A DNA stretch of 12,318 nt from Syntrophaceae bacterium UBA2188. Lineage in GTDB: Bacteria > Desulfobacterota > BSN033 > UBA1163. The translations under genes and the position numbers were made by a program. Shown in pieces: positions 6,788 through 12,318 of the stretch; position 1 is the stretch's first letter, and each line of letters begins with the position of its first letter. The notes under the pieces are model-generated. The model saw nothing but the letters and a program-made list of their open reading frames with translations, was not told the DNA's origin and made no database searches. The DNA lies in NCBI GenBank assembly GCA_002327985.1, contig DCVM01000112.1, forward strand, positions 1 through 12,318, in the 5' to 3' direction.

Positions 6788-7486
6788 ATGAGAACATTAT
6801 CTTTATTGATCTTTTCTGCTTTGATGCTATTTCAACTGATTTTCAATCCGGTGGCTTTATGCATAACCGGTCAAGAGGTGTTGAATGAAGTCCAGAAACA
6901 ATATGAAAAAACAAACGACTTCGAAGCGAATTTCATTCAGGAGTATATTGGAAAGGTGATGAGGCAACCTAATAAGGGAGAGGGAAAGGTCTATTTCAAA
7001 AAGAAAGGGATGATGCGGTGGGATTATACGGTTCCAAACCAGAAGCTCCTTTCGGATGGTCGCCACTTCTGGTACTATCATCCTGAAGAGAAGCAGGTTT
7101 TCGTTTCAGAGGTCTCAAAAGTCCTCAAAGAAAAAACGCCCCTGGCGTTCTTGGCCGGAGAAGGAAATATTAGTCGAGACTTTAACGTCCTTAATCTGAA
7201 TGAATCCGTCTCTGCCAAAGAGGATCACTATGTCATGGAGGTGGCCCCGAAGGAACCCCTCGCCAATTTGTCAAAGTTGATTTTGACGGTTGATAAAAAG
7301 AGTTATACTATCCTTCAAGTCGATGTCTTCGATGGAATGGGAAATATGACTCGAACCCGTTTCATCAATATCAAAATCAATACCGGACTCCCCAACAGCT
7401 TTTTTCAATTTACTATTCCCCCTGGGACAGAAGTCATCAAGATGCAAGAATCCTCGTCACCCCCAGGTAAAAAGGAGACCAAATAA
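6788..7486 (+). CDS. lolA: Outer-membrane lipoprotein carrier protein LolA
   Basis: This 232-residue periplasmic chaperone accepts mature lipoproteins from the LolCDE exporter and delivers them to the outer membrane. Residues 1 to about 25 form a signal peptide (MRT, then a long hydrophobic core, then NPVALC); the Cys is not in a convincing lipobox, so a soluble periplasmic protein is likely. The mature part has the family opening NEVQKQYEKTNDFEANFIQ (33-51), MRWDY (76-80) and LLSDGRHFWYYHPEEKQV (87-104), the conserved LolA strand core, and FQFTIPPGTEVI near the end. Length is typical. The start ATG is chosen over GTG 6779 because of the ribosome site 5 bases upstream. It lies between ftsK and recO; a neighbouring ftsK is common for lolA in Gram-negative genomes. 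It implies an outer membrane in the host. Confidence 0.9.
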   Translation: MRTLSLLIFSALMLFQLIFNPVALCITGQEVLNEVQKQYEKTNDFEANFIQEYIGKVMRQPNKGEGKVYFKKKGMMRWDYTVPNQKLLSDGRHFWYYHPEEKQVFVSEVSKVLKEKTPLAFLAGEGNISRDFNVLNLNESVSAKEDHYVMEVAPKEPLANLSKLILTVDKKSYTILQVDVFDGMGNMTRTRFINIKINTGLPNSFFQFTIPPGTEVIKMQESSSPPGKKETK

Positions 7487-7492
7487 TTTGGC

Positions 7493-7554
7493 CAACATAC
7501 CGTGGGGCAGGTTTAATACCGGAAGGGCGGAATCCGAAGGGGCTGGTATGGTTG
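7493..7554 (+). other. Possible structured leader between lolA and recO
   Basis: CAACATACC (7493-7501) and GGTATGGTTG (7545-7554) are inverted repeats with a one-base bulge. They enclose a purine-rich segment containing the small palindrome-like CGGAATCCG. It starts 6 bases after the lolA stop. It matches no riboswitch class I recognise and may be chance. Confidence 0.25.
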
Positions 7555-7561
7555 AATTGGT

Positions 7562-7619
7562 TGTCATGCTGAATTCCTTTCAGCATCTCATGAGATTCTG
7601 AACCAAGTTCAGGATGACA
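7562..7619 (+). repeat. 58-bp imperfect palindrome (REP-like element)
   Basis: The element runs from TGTCATGCTGAA to TTCAGGATGACA and is centred on a perfect 12-bp palindrome, ATCTCATGAGAT, at 7585-7596. Each half also contains its own small inverted repeat (CTGAA...TTCAG). Only a handful of positions break symmetry. TGTCAT-CTGAA...TTCAG-ATGACA elements are a familiar form of dispersed intergenic repeat in many bacterial genomes. It could form a cruciform or RNA hairpin upstream of recO. Confidence 0.8.
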
Positions 7620-7701
7620 TTTCTGATAGGATTTGTTTCGGATCGATTCCTGCGGAATGCTTCGCGCGATATTCAGATTTCGGATTTAACTTGGTTCCGC
7701 T

Positions 7702-8514
7702 ATGCCTCTGTTCAAGACCAATGCCATTGTGATTCGTTCTCTGAACTATGGTGAATCCGACAAGATCATTACCTTCTTCACAACAGATTTTGGAAGACTC
7801 AAAGGGATCGCCAAGGGGGCGAGAAGGAGCCGGAAGCGATTTCAGAATGCCCTGGGCCTTTTTTCTCATCTTCGGCTCATCTTTTTCGATAAGGAAGGAA
7901 TGGGGTTGGTGAGGGCCGAGAGTTGCGATATCCTCCACTCGTTTCCCAAGATCAAAGAAGACCTAAAAAAGATTCTTTATGGAAACTATTATCTTGAATT
8001 GGTCAACGAAATGGCCGGAGAGCGGGAGGAAAATCGGGAGGCCTTCGAGCTTCTTCTTTCCTTCTTATCCAACCTTGAAAGCACGGAGCCACAAGAGGAG
8101 CAATTGAGGCTCTTTGAAATCAGGATGCTATCCCTTTTCGGTTATCACCCCAATATGAAAAGGTGTGAATTGTGTAAAAGGGACTGGGAGGATCTGAAAG
8201 AGTGTCCCACCGTCTTTTTCTCGTTTGAAAAAGGAACGATGGTCTGTGAAAGGTGTTCGAAGGCGTGGAATCATCTCGTCCCTTTCTCCTTGGGAACAGC
8301 CAGATTAATAGAGAAAGTTTCTCAGTTGGAATTGCCCAAGATTCAAAGACTGAGATTCACCCTTCAAGCCTTATCCGAGAGCCGAGAGATTCTCCCTAAG
8401 TTTATTAATTACCAGTTGGGGAAGGAGATGAAGTCGTTGAAAGCGCTGAGGGGGATTGAGGCGAACCTTAGTAGCCACCTTCCCCTCTCTCCTGGCGGGA
8501 GAGGGACAGGGTGA
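7702..8514 (+). CDS. recO: DNA repair protein RecO
   Basis: This 270-residue protein acts in the RecFOR pathway, loading RecA onto SSB-coated single-stranded DNA. The N-terminal OB fold is typical: MPLFKTNAIVIRSLNYGESD (1-20), then KIITFFTTDFGRLKGIAKGAR (21-41). The helical middle leads to a zinc-binding module with Cys155-x2-Cys158 and Cys182-x2-Cys185, present in many RecO proteins. PFSLGTARLI follows, and the helical C-terminus should end near residue 255. The last residues (SSHLPLSPGGRGTG) are encoded by a C-rich hairpin repeat that extends the frame to a TGA inside the repeat, so the native end was probably altered. No Shine-Dalgarno site is visible before the ATG, though the N-terminus aligns with the family there. 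recO directly upstream of glyQS is a common order in Desulfobacterota-like genomes. Confidence 0.92.
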   Translation: MPLFKTNAIVIRSLNYGESDKIITFFTTDFGRLKGIAKGARRSRKRFQNALGLFSHLRLIFFDKEGMGLVRAESCDILHSFPKIKEDLKKILYGNYYLELVNEMAGEREENREAFELLLSFLSNLESTEPQEEQLRLFEIRMLSLFGYHPNMKRCELCKRDWEDLKECPTVFFSFEKGTMVCERCSKAWNHLVPFSLGTARLIEKVSQLELPKIQRLRFTLQALSESREILPKFINYQLGKEMKSLKALRGIEANLSSHLPLSPGGRGTG

Positions 8515-8520
8515 GGGGGC
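8482..8520 (-). repeat. C-rich hairpin repeat, copy 2 (inverted; forms the recO 3' end)
   Basis: On the minus strand this copy reads CCCCCTCACCCTGTCCCTC and onward, close to copy 1 at 4344-4384. The stem is CCCTCTCTC (8483-8491) with GGGAGAGGG (8497-8505), including one G-U pair. It lies inside the recO frame and supplies the TGA at 8512-8514. Confidence 0.75.
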
Positions 8521-8533
8521 GACAATTAAAACA

Positions 8534-8568
8534 CCCCCACCCGTACCCTCCCCCATCAAGGGGGAGAG
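8534..8568 (+). repeat. C-rich hairpin repeat, copy 3
   Basis: It begins CCCCCACCCGTACCCTCCC and closes with GGGGGAGAG. The stem CTCCCCC (8548-8554)/GGGGGAG (8560-8566) surrounds loop ATCAA, similar to GTCAA in copy 1. Copies 2 and 3 lie in opposite orientation about 14 bases apart; GGGTGAGGGGG (8509-8519) can pair with CCCCCACCC (8534-8542), giving a larger alternative fold. Confidence 0.7.
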
Positions 8569-8578
8569 AAATTTTTTT
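8548..8578 (+). terminator. Possible intrinsic terminator after recO
   Basis: The 7-bp all-GC-rich stem of repeat copy 3 is followed, after GAGAAA-type spacing of five bases, by seven T residues (8572-8578). The gap between stem and T-run is longer than ideal, so activity is uncertain. A promoter-like sequence for glyQ begins just after it. Confidence 0.45.
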
Positions 8579-8583
8579 GTAGG

Positions 8584-8613
8584 TTGACATGCAAGAGCTA
8601 AAAGTGCTAAACC
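8584..8613 (+). promoter_or_regulatory. Possible glyQ promoter
   Basis: A perfect TTGACA (8584-8589) is followed after 18 bases by TAAACC (8608-8613), a poor -10 but preceded by TG at 8605-8606 as in extended -10 promoters. The site follows the putative terminator and precedes glyQ by about 35 bases. The glyQ leader is too short for a T-box and shows no T-box motif. Confidence 0.35.
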
Positions 8614-8647
8614 CTTTCCCATTACACGGTAGCGTCAAGGAGAAACA

Positions 8648-9520
8648 ATGAATTTCCAGGAATTGATTTTCTCACTGGAGCGATTCTGGGCGGATCAAGG
8701 GTGTGTGATTCAGCAACCCTACGATACAGAGGTGGGGGCTGGGACATTTCATCCAGCCACCTTTCTCCGGTCCTTAGGTCCTGAACCATGGAAGGTGGCC
8801 TACGTGGAGCCTTCTCGCCGTCCTACCGATGGGCGATATGGTGAGAATCCCAACCGGCTTCAGCACTATTATCAATATCAGGTCATCATGAAACCGTCGC
8901 CCCTGGAGATTCAAAAGATTTATCTGAATAGTTTAAATTCCTTTGGAATCGATCCCCTGGAGCATGATATTCGATTTGTGGAAGATGATTGGGAGTCTCC
9001 CACGCTGGGCGCATGGGGATTAGGTTGGGAGGTCTGGTTGGACGGAATGGAGATTACCCAGTTCACCTATTTTCAGCAAGCGGGTGGCATTGAATTGAAT
9101 CCTATCCCCGTTGAGATCACCTATGGGATCGAAAGAATTGCCATGTATCTACAGGGTGTGGATAATGTTTATGATCTGCAATGGGCAACAGGGGTGAAAT
9201 ATGGTGATGTCCATCATCGGGGAGAAGTCGAATTTTCACAGTATAATTTTGAAGAAGCTGATGTAGAGATGCTCTTTCGGCTTTTTGATATGTATGAAAA
9301 AGAATCAAAAAAATTAGTGGAGAAGGGGTTAATTCTTCCGGCTTACGACTATTGTTTAAAGACTTCCCATATCTTTAATCTTCTGGATGCCCGGGGCGCG
9401 ATCAGCGTGACCGAGAGGGTTGGGTACATCCTGAGAGTGAGAACGTTGGCAAGGCTCTGCGCAGAGGGTTATCTCAAACAGAGAGAAGAGATGGGATTCC
9501 CATTGTTAAAAAATCAATGA
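8648..9520 (+). CDS. glyQ: Glycyl-tRNA synthetase alpha subunit
   Basis: This is the 290-residue catalytic subunit of the bacterial alpha2beta2 glycyl-tRNA synthetase, which activates glycine with ATP and transfers it to tRNA-Gly. The sequence is strongly conserved throughout. MNFQELIFSLERFWADQGC opens the protein. QQPYDTEVGAGTFHP lies at 22-36. The class II motif 2 region VAYVEPSRRPTDGRYGENP (50-68) carries the ATP-binding arginines. FVEDDWESPTLGAWGLGWE (110-128) forms the glycine pocket. Motif 3 is ITYGIERIAMYLQG (157-170). Length is normal. AAGGAG (8637-8642) lies 5 bases before the ATG. It is followed by glyS, but with an unusually long 167-base gap filled by degenerate repeats; the two are usually adjacent or overlapping. 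Confidence 0.98.
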   Translation: MNFQELIFSLERFWADQGCVIQQPYDTEVGAGTFHPATFLRSLGPEPWKVAYVEPSRRPTDGRYGENPNRLQHYYQYQVIMKPSPLEIQKIYLNSLNSFGIDPLEHDIRFVEDDWESPTLGAWGLGWEVWLDGMEITQFTYFQQAGGIELNPIPVEITYGIERIAMYLQGVDNVYDLQWATGVKYGDVHHRGEVEFSQYNFEEADVEMLFRLFDMYEKESKKLVEKGLILPAYDYCLKTSHIFNLLDARGAISVTERVGYILRVRTLARLCAEGYLKQREEMGFPLLKNQ

Positions 9521-9675
9521 TCAATGGTCAATTAGCAATTAGCAATGATCAATGACTGATAACTAATGAACAAGGACTAAGGACAAGTGACCATTTAACG
9601 CTGACCAATGACCAATTATCAATGGTCAGTAATCTATAACCACTGGCAACTGACAAAGGACTACTGACTGCTTAC
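9521..9675 (+). repeat. Degenerate TGACCAATG-like repeats between glyQ and glyS
   Basis: The gap is built from short, overlapping variants of CAATGATCAATG, TGACCAATG and GGACTAAGGAC. TCAATGGTCA occurs exactly at 9521-9530 and again at 9619-9628, and TGACCAATGACCAAT (9603-9617) is an internal duplication. Inverted relations also exist: TGACC at 9603-9607 pairs with GGTCA at 9624-9628. All frames are broken by stops. No promoter or terminator is convincing here. The tract stops just before the glyS ribosome site. Confidence 0.65.
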
Positions 9676-9687
9676 AAAGGACCAGGC

Positions 9688-11751
9688 ATGAAAGAACTCT
9701 TATTGGAAATTGGGACAGAGGAGATTCCGGCCGGGTTTATTCCGCAGGCCATGATAGATTTGGAATCCCTTGCCCAAAAAGAGCTGGAGGCGAGCCGGAT
9801 CGATTTCAACGGTATAAAAACTCATGGGACTCCCAGACGTCTTGTCTTGGTCATAGAATCCGTCTTAGAAAAACAGAGGGATGAGGAAACAAGAAAGATA
9901 GGCCCTTCGAAACAAGCTGCCTTTGATGAAAAAGGGAATCCTACTAAAGCAGCCATTGGTTTTGCCAAGGGTCAGTCTGTTCCTGTCGAATCCCTGACGC
10001 TGATTCAAACAGAAAAGGGAGAATATGTCTGCGCGGTGAAAAAAGAACCAGGGAGGTTGACCTCTGAACTCCTTTCCTCTCTTCTTCCCAAATGGATCCT
10101 TTCCATTCCCTTTCAGAAGTCAATGAGATGGGCAGATGTCCCCATTCGTTTTGTCAGACCCATTCACTGGATATTGGCTCTCTTCGGAGAAGAAGTGGTT
10201 CCTTTTGAAGTGGGAAATATTCGAAGCGGGAATGTGACCTATGGCCATCGCTTCATGCATTCCGGTCCTATTCCAGTGAAGGATTTCAAATCCTATCTTC
10301 AAAAAACAAGAGAGGCCTTGGTCATCGTTGATCCTTTGGAGCGAAAGAAAAGAATTGAAGATGAGATGATTCGAGAAGGGGCTAAGGTTTCGGGAAGAGT
10401 CGTAAAAGATGAAGAAATCCTCAACGAGGTCAATTTTTTGGTGGAGTACCCTGTGGCCTTCTGCGGAACTTTTGACCATCATTTTCTCTCGCTCCCCCGG
10501 GAGATCCTCATCCATTCCATGAAGGAGCACCAGAGATATTTTCCCGTGCTGGATGACCATGGGAGTTTGCTTCCCCATTTTGTCTGCATCAGCAATATCC
10601 AACCCAAGAACCGGGACCTGGTGGTGAAGGGAAACGAAAAGGTCCTCAGGGCCAGGCTCTCGGATGCAGCTTTCTTCTTTGAGGATGATCTCAAAATCTC
10701 TCTGGAGAAAAGAGTCGAACAATTAAAGAAGGTGGTTTTCCAGGCAAAACTGGGGACGTCTTATGAGAAAGTGATGCGGTTTAGGGAACTGGCTTTATGG
10801 ATGGCAGAGCGAATCGATCCAAAATGGCGAGAAGCCGTTGAAAGAACCACTCTCTTGTGCAAAGCCGATCTGGTGACCGGAATGGTTGGCGAGTTTCCGA
10901 AACTTCAGGGGATTGTTGGAAGGGAGTATGCGCGTTTATCCCAAGAAAAGCCAGAGGTGGCAGAGGCCATTTATGAACACTATCTTCCTAATTTCGCGGG
11001 AGACCGATTACCTTCTACTCCGGTTGGAGATATCGTCAGCATCGCTGATAAAATGGATACCATCGTGGGTTGTTTTGGGGTGGGTCTCGTACCCACTGGG
11101 ACAGCCGATCCTTTCGGATTGAGGCGACAGGCATTGGGAATTCTTCGGATCATCCTTGAGAAAAAATATTCCATTTCCTTGAGGGGATTGATTGAGGAGA
11201 GCGAAAAGCAGTTGAAAGAAAAGATGGAACGTCCTATTGAACAAGTGAAAGAGGAGGTTTTAGATTTCTTTCGAGTCCGTTATCAAAACTTCCTTTTGGA
11301 TAAAGGATATCCCTTTGACGTGATTGAAGCCGTGATCTCAAAGACTTTTGATGAATTACTGGATATACAGCACCGCATCGATGCCTTGAGGGCAGCAAGG
11401 GAATGGAAGGATTTCGAGTCTATCGTCATTGGATTTAAGAGAGCGATGAACATTCTAAAGGGATTAGTTTCGAGGGGGAAGATCAACCCTCCGCTCTTTT
11501 CCGAACCTGTGGAGAAGCACCTCTACCAATCCTTCCTCGAGGCCAAGGAGAAAATTGCTCCTCTTCTTAATCAAAGAGATTATGAGGCTGTCCTTCTTGA
11601 AATGACTCACATGAAGAAGCCGATCGATGATTTCTTTGATGGAGTCATGGTGATGGTTGAAGATGAGGAGGTCCGGAATAATCGCCTTGCCCTCTTGGAT
11701 GAGATCGGAAAACTCTTCCTGAGAATCGCCGACTTCTCAAAACTCAGCTGA
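9688..11751 (+). CDS. glyS: Glycyl-tRNA synthetase beta subunit
   Basis: This 687-residue partner of GlyQ binds and positions tRNA-Gly. It opens with the family signature MKELLLEIGTEEIPAGFIP. KSMRWAD (144-150), RPIHWILALFG (157-167), MKEHQRYFPV (278-287) and RARLSDAAFFFEDD (321-334) are conserved blocks. KADLVTGMVGEFPKLQG (392-408) and SIADKMDTIVGCFGVG (451-466) fall in the HD-like domain. The C-terminal DALR-type anticodon-binding region contains HMKKPIDDFFDGVMVMVED (641-659) and ends RNNRLALLDEIGKLFLRIAD. Length is typical and intact. AAGGA (9677-9681) lies 6 bases before the ATG. The gene is 46 bases upstream of the thioesterase, so the two may share a transcript. Confidence 0.97.
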   Translation: MKELLLEIGTEEIPAGFIPQAMIDLESLAQKELEASRIDFNGIKTHGTPRRLVLVIESVLEKQRDEETRKIGPSKQAAFDEKGNPTKAAIGFAKGQSVPVESLTLIQTEKGEYVCAVKKEPGRLTSELLSSLLPKWILSIPFQKSMRWADVPIRFVRPIHWILALFGEEVVPFEVGNIRSGNVTYGHRFMHSGPIPVKDFKSYLQKTREALVIVDPLERKKRIEDEMIREGAKVSGRVVKDEEILNEVNFLVEYPVAFCGTFDHHFLSLPREILIHSMKEHQRYFPVLDDHGSLLPHFVCISNIQPKNRDLVVKGNEKVLRARLSDAAFFFEDDLKISLEKRVEQLKKVVFQAKLGTSYEKVMRFRELALWMAERIDPKWREAVERTTLLCKADLVTGMVGEFPKLQGIVGREYARLSQEKPEVAEAIYEHYLPNFAGDRLPSTPVGDIVSIADKMDTIVGCFGVGLVPTGTADPFGLRRQALGILRIILEKKYSISLRGLIEESEKQLKEKMERPIEQVKEEVLDFFRVRYQNFLLDKGYPFDVIEAVISKTFDELLDIQHRIDALRAAREWKDFESIVIGFKRAMNILKGLVSRGKINPPLFSEPVEKHLYQSFLEAKEKIAPLLNQRDYEAVLLEMTHMKKPIDDFFDGVMVMVEDEEVRNNRLALLDEIGKLFLRIADFSKLS

Positions 11752-11797
11752 CCGAATTTGCCTTTTCAAACAGATCATAGGATGTCATAATGGTTTA

Positions 11798-12318
11798 ATG
11801 AAAAAGAGTTGGGAGGAAGAATATTCCATCTCATTTTATGAGGTGGATACAAAGAATGAAGTGTTCTTGCCGGTCCTCTGGAGTTTGATGCAGGAGACGG
11901 CGTGGCATCATGCCGATCATCTGCGGGTGGGTTATTCTGATTTGGGGGAACGTCAGTATTTTTGGGTTTTATCCCGTCTGTCCATTCAAATGAAAGGATA
12001 TCCACAGTGGGGAGATCAAATAAAAATCAAGACCTGGCTTACAGGAATAGGACGCCTCTTCGCCCTCCGTCATTTTTCAGTGGCTGCCTCAACAGGAAAC
12101 ATCCTTGGGACAGCACAAAGCGCCTGGCTGGTCCTTGACCTGAAGCATCGCAAACCTCAAAAGATTGAACCCATCTTTAAACATCTTCTGCACCTGTTCG
12201 ATGAAATGCCATCCGCTGAAGAGCCTGAGAAGCTTCCTCCCTCTGTTCCGTCTGAGATAGAAAAGTCTTACGCGGTTCGTTACAGCGATATTGATATGCA
12301 TCATCATGTGAACAACAT
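11798..12318 (+). CDS. Acyl-ACP thioesterase (FatA/FatB-like), 3' end cut off
   Basis: The frame opens at ATG 11798-11800 and runs 173 codons to the window edge without a stop. It encodes an acyl-[acyl carrier protein] thioesterase of the double-hotdog type (PF01643-like), which releases free fatty acid from ACP. The first hotdog has SWEEEYSISFYEVDTKNEV, LWSLMQETAWHHADHLRVG, WVLSRLSIQMKGYPQWGD and IKTWLTGIGRLFALRHF. SAWLVLDLKHRKPQKI ends this half. The second hotdog begins at VRYSDIDMHHHVNN, aligning with the DLDxNxHVNN catalytic segment of plant and bacterial enzymes; here the usual Asn is His. About 60-80 residues are missing. Only a weak ribosome site (AGGATG, 13 bases upstream) supports the start, but no other start exists in frame back into glyS. 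Confidence 0.85.
   Translation, partial: MKKSWEEEYSISFYEVDTKNEVFLPVLWSLMQETAWHHADHLRVGYSDLGERQYFWVLSRLSIQMKGYPQWGDQIKIKTWLTGIGRLFALRHFSVAASTGNILGTAQSAWLVLDLKHRKPQKIEPIFKHLLHLFDEMPSAEEPEKLPPSVPSEIEKSYAVRYSDIDMHHHVNN

Noticed and set aside
6788..6862. LolA as a lipoprotein through the Cys after PVAL
   Set aside because: Leu at the position before Cys does not fit a lipobox, where Gly, Ala or Ser is expected; a standard signal peptide is more likely.
7562..7619. Intrinsic terminator of lolA
   Set aside because: The palindrome is long and near-symmetric, but the bases after it (TTTCTGAT) do not form a terminator T-run, and its form matches a dispersed repeat better.
8515..8647. T-box riboswitch controlling glyQS
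   Set aside because: The leader is too short, lacks a specifier stem-loop and the conserved T-box sequence, and is largely occupied by C-rich repeats.
10120..10722. 200-codon minus-strand frame inside glyS
   Set aside because: It is long but lies wholly antisense to conserved GlyS sequence; composition mirrors the real codons and no family is recognised.

Overview
The window looks like chromosome from a Gram-negative, probably anaerobic bacterium. The evidence is a LolA lipoprotein carrier (outer membrane), the two-subunit glycyl-tRNA synthetase GlyQ/GlyS, FtsK and RecO, plus a CooC-type nickel ATPase that usually accompanies carbon monoxide dehydrogenase. This gene mix, with an acyl-ACP thioesterase and a DUF2400-type protein end, fits Desulfobacterota (former Deltaproteobacteria) or a related phylum best. 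That assignment is inference; no taxonomic marker was searched.

Layout. Bases 1-132 hold the 3' end of a plus-strand gene that resembles the TIGR02757/DUF2400 family. A good sigma-70-type promoter (152-181) then leads directly into tRNA-Gly(GCC) and tRNA-Cys(GCA). Converging on them from the minus strand is a two-gene unit: a fosmidomycin-resistance-like MFS transporter followed, with a 4-base ATGA overlap, by a UDP-glucuronate-4-epimerase-like sugar nucleotide epimerase. The transporter has its own near-consensus promoter with a very short leader. From 2588 to the right edge everything reads on the plus strand: cooC, a PlsC-like acyltransferase, ftsK, lolA, recO, glyQ, glyS, and an acyl-ACP thioesterase cut by the window end. 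These cover cofactor maturation, phospholipid and fatty acid metabolism, chromosome segregation, lipoprotein transport, DNA repair and glycine charging. They are housekeeping genes in one direction rather than one obvious pathway.

The least ordinary content lies in the gaps. Nearly every gap in the plus-strand cluster carries a repeat or hairpin: an 8-bp GGAATRAT array with an inverted partner array (3482-3594), three copies of a C-rich hairpin element (4344-4384, 8482-8520, 8534-8568), hairpins after ftsK, a 58-bp imperfect palindrome before recO (7562-7619), and a degenerate TGACCAATG-like tract between glyQ and glyS. One C-rich copy forms the last codons of recO. I see no CRISPR array, transposase, phage gene or defence system, and no convincing new multi-gene system. 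No gene-free stretch exceeds about 215 bases.
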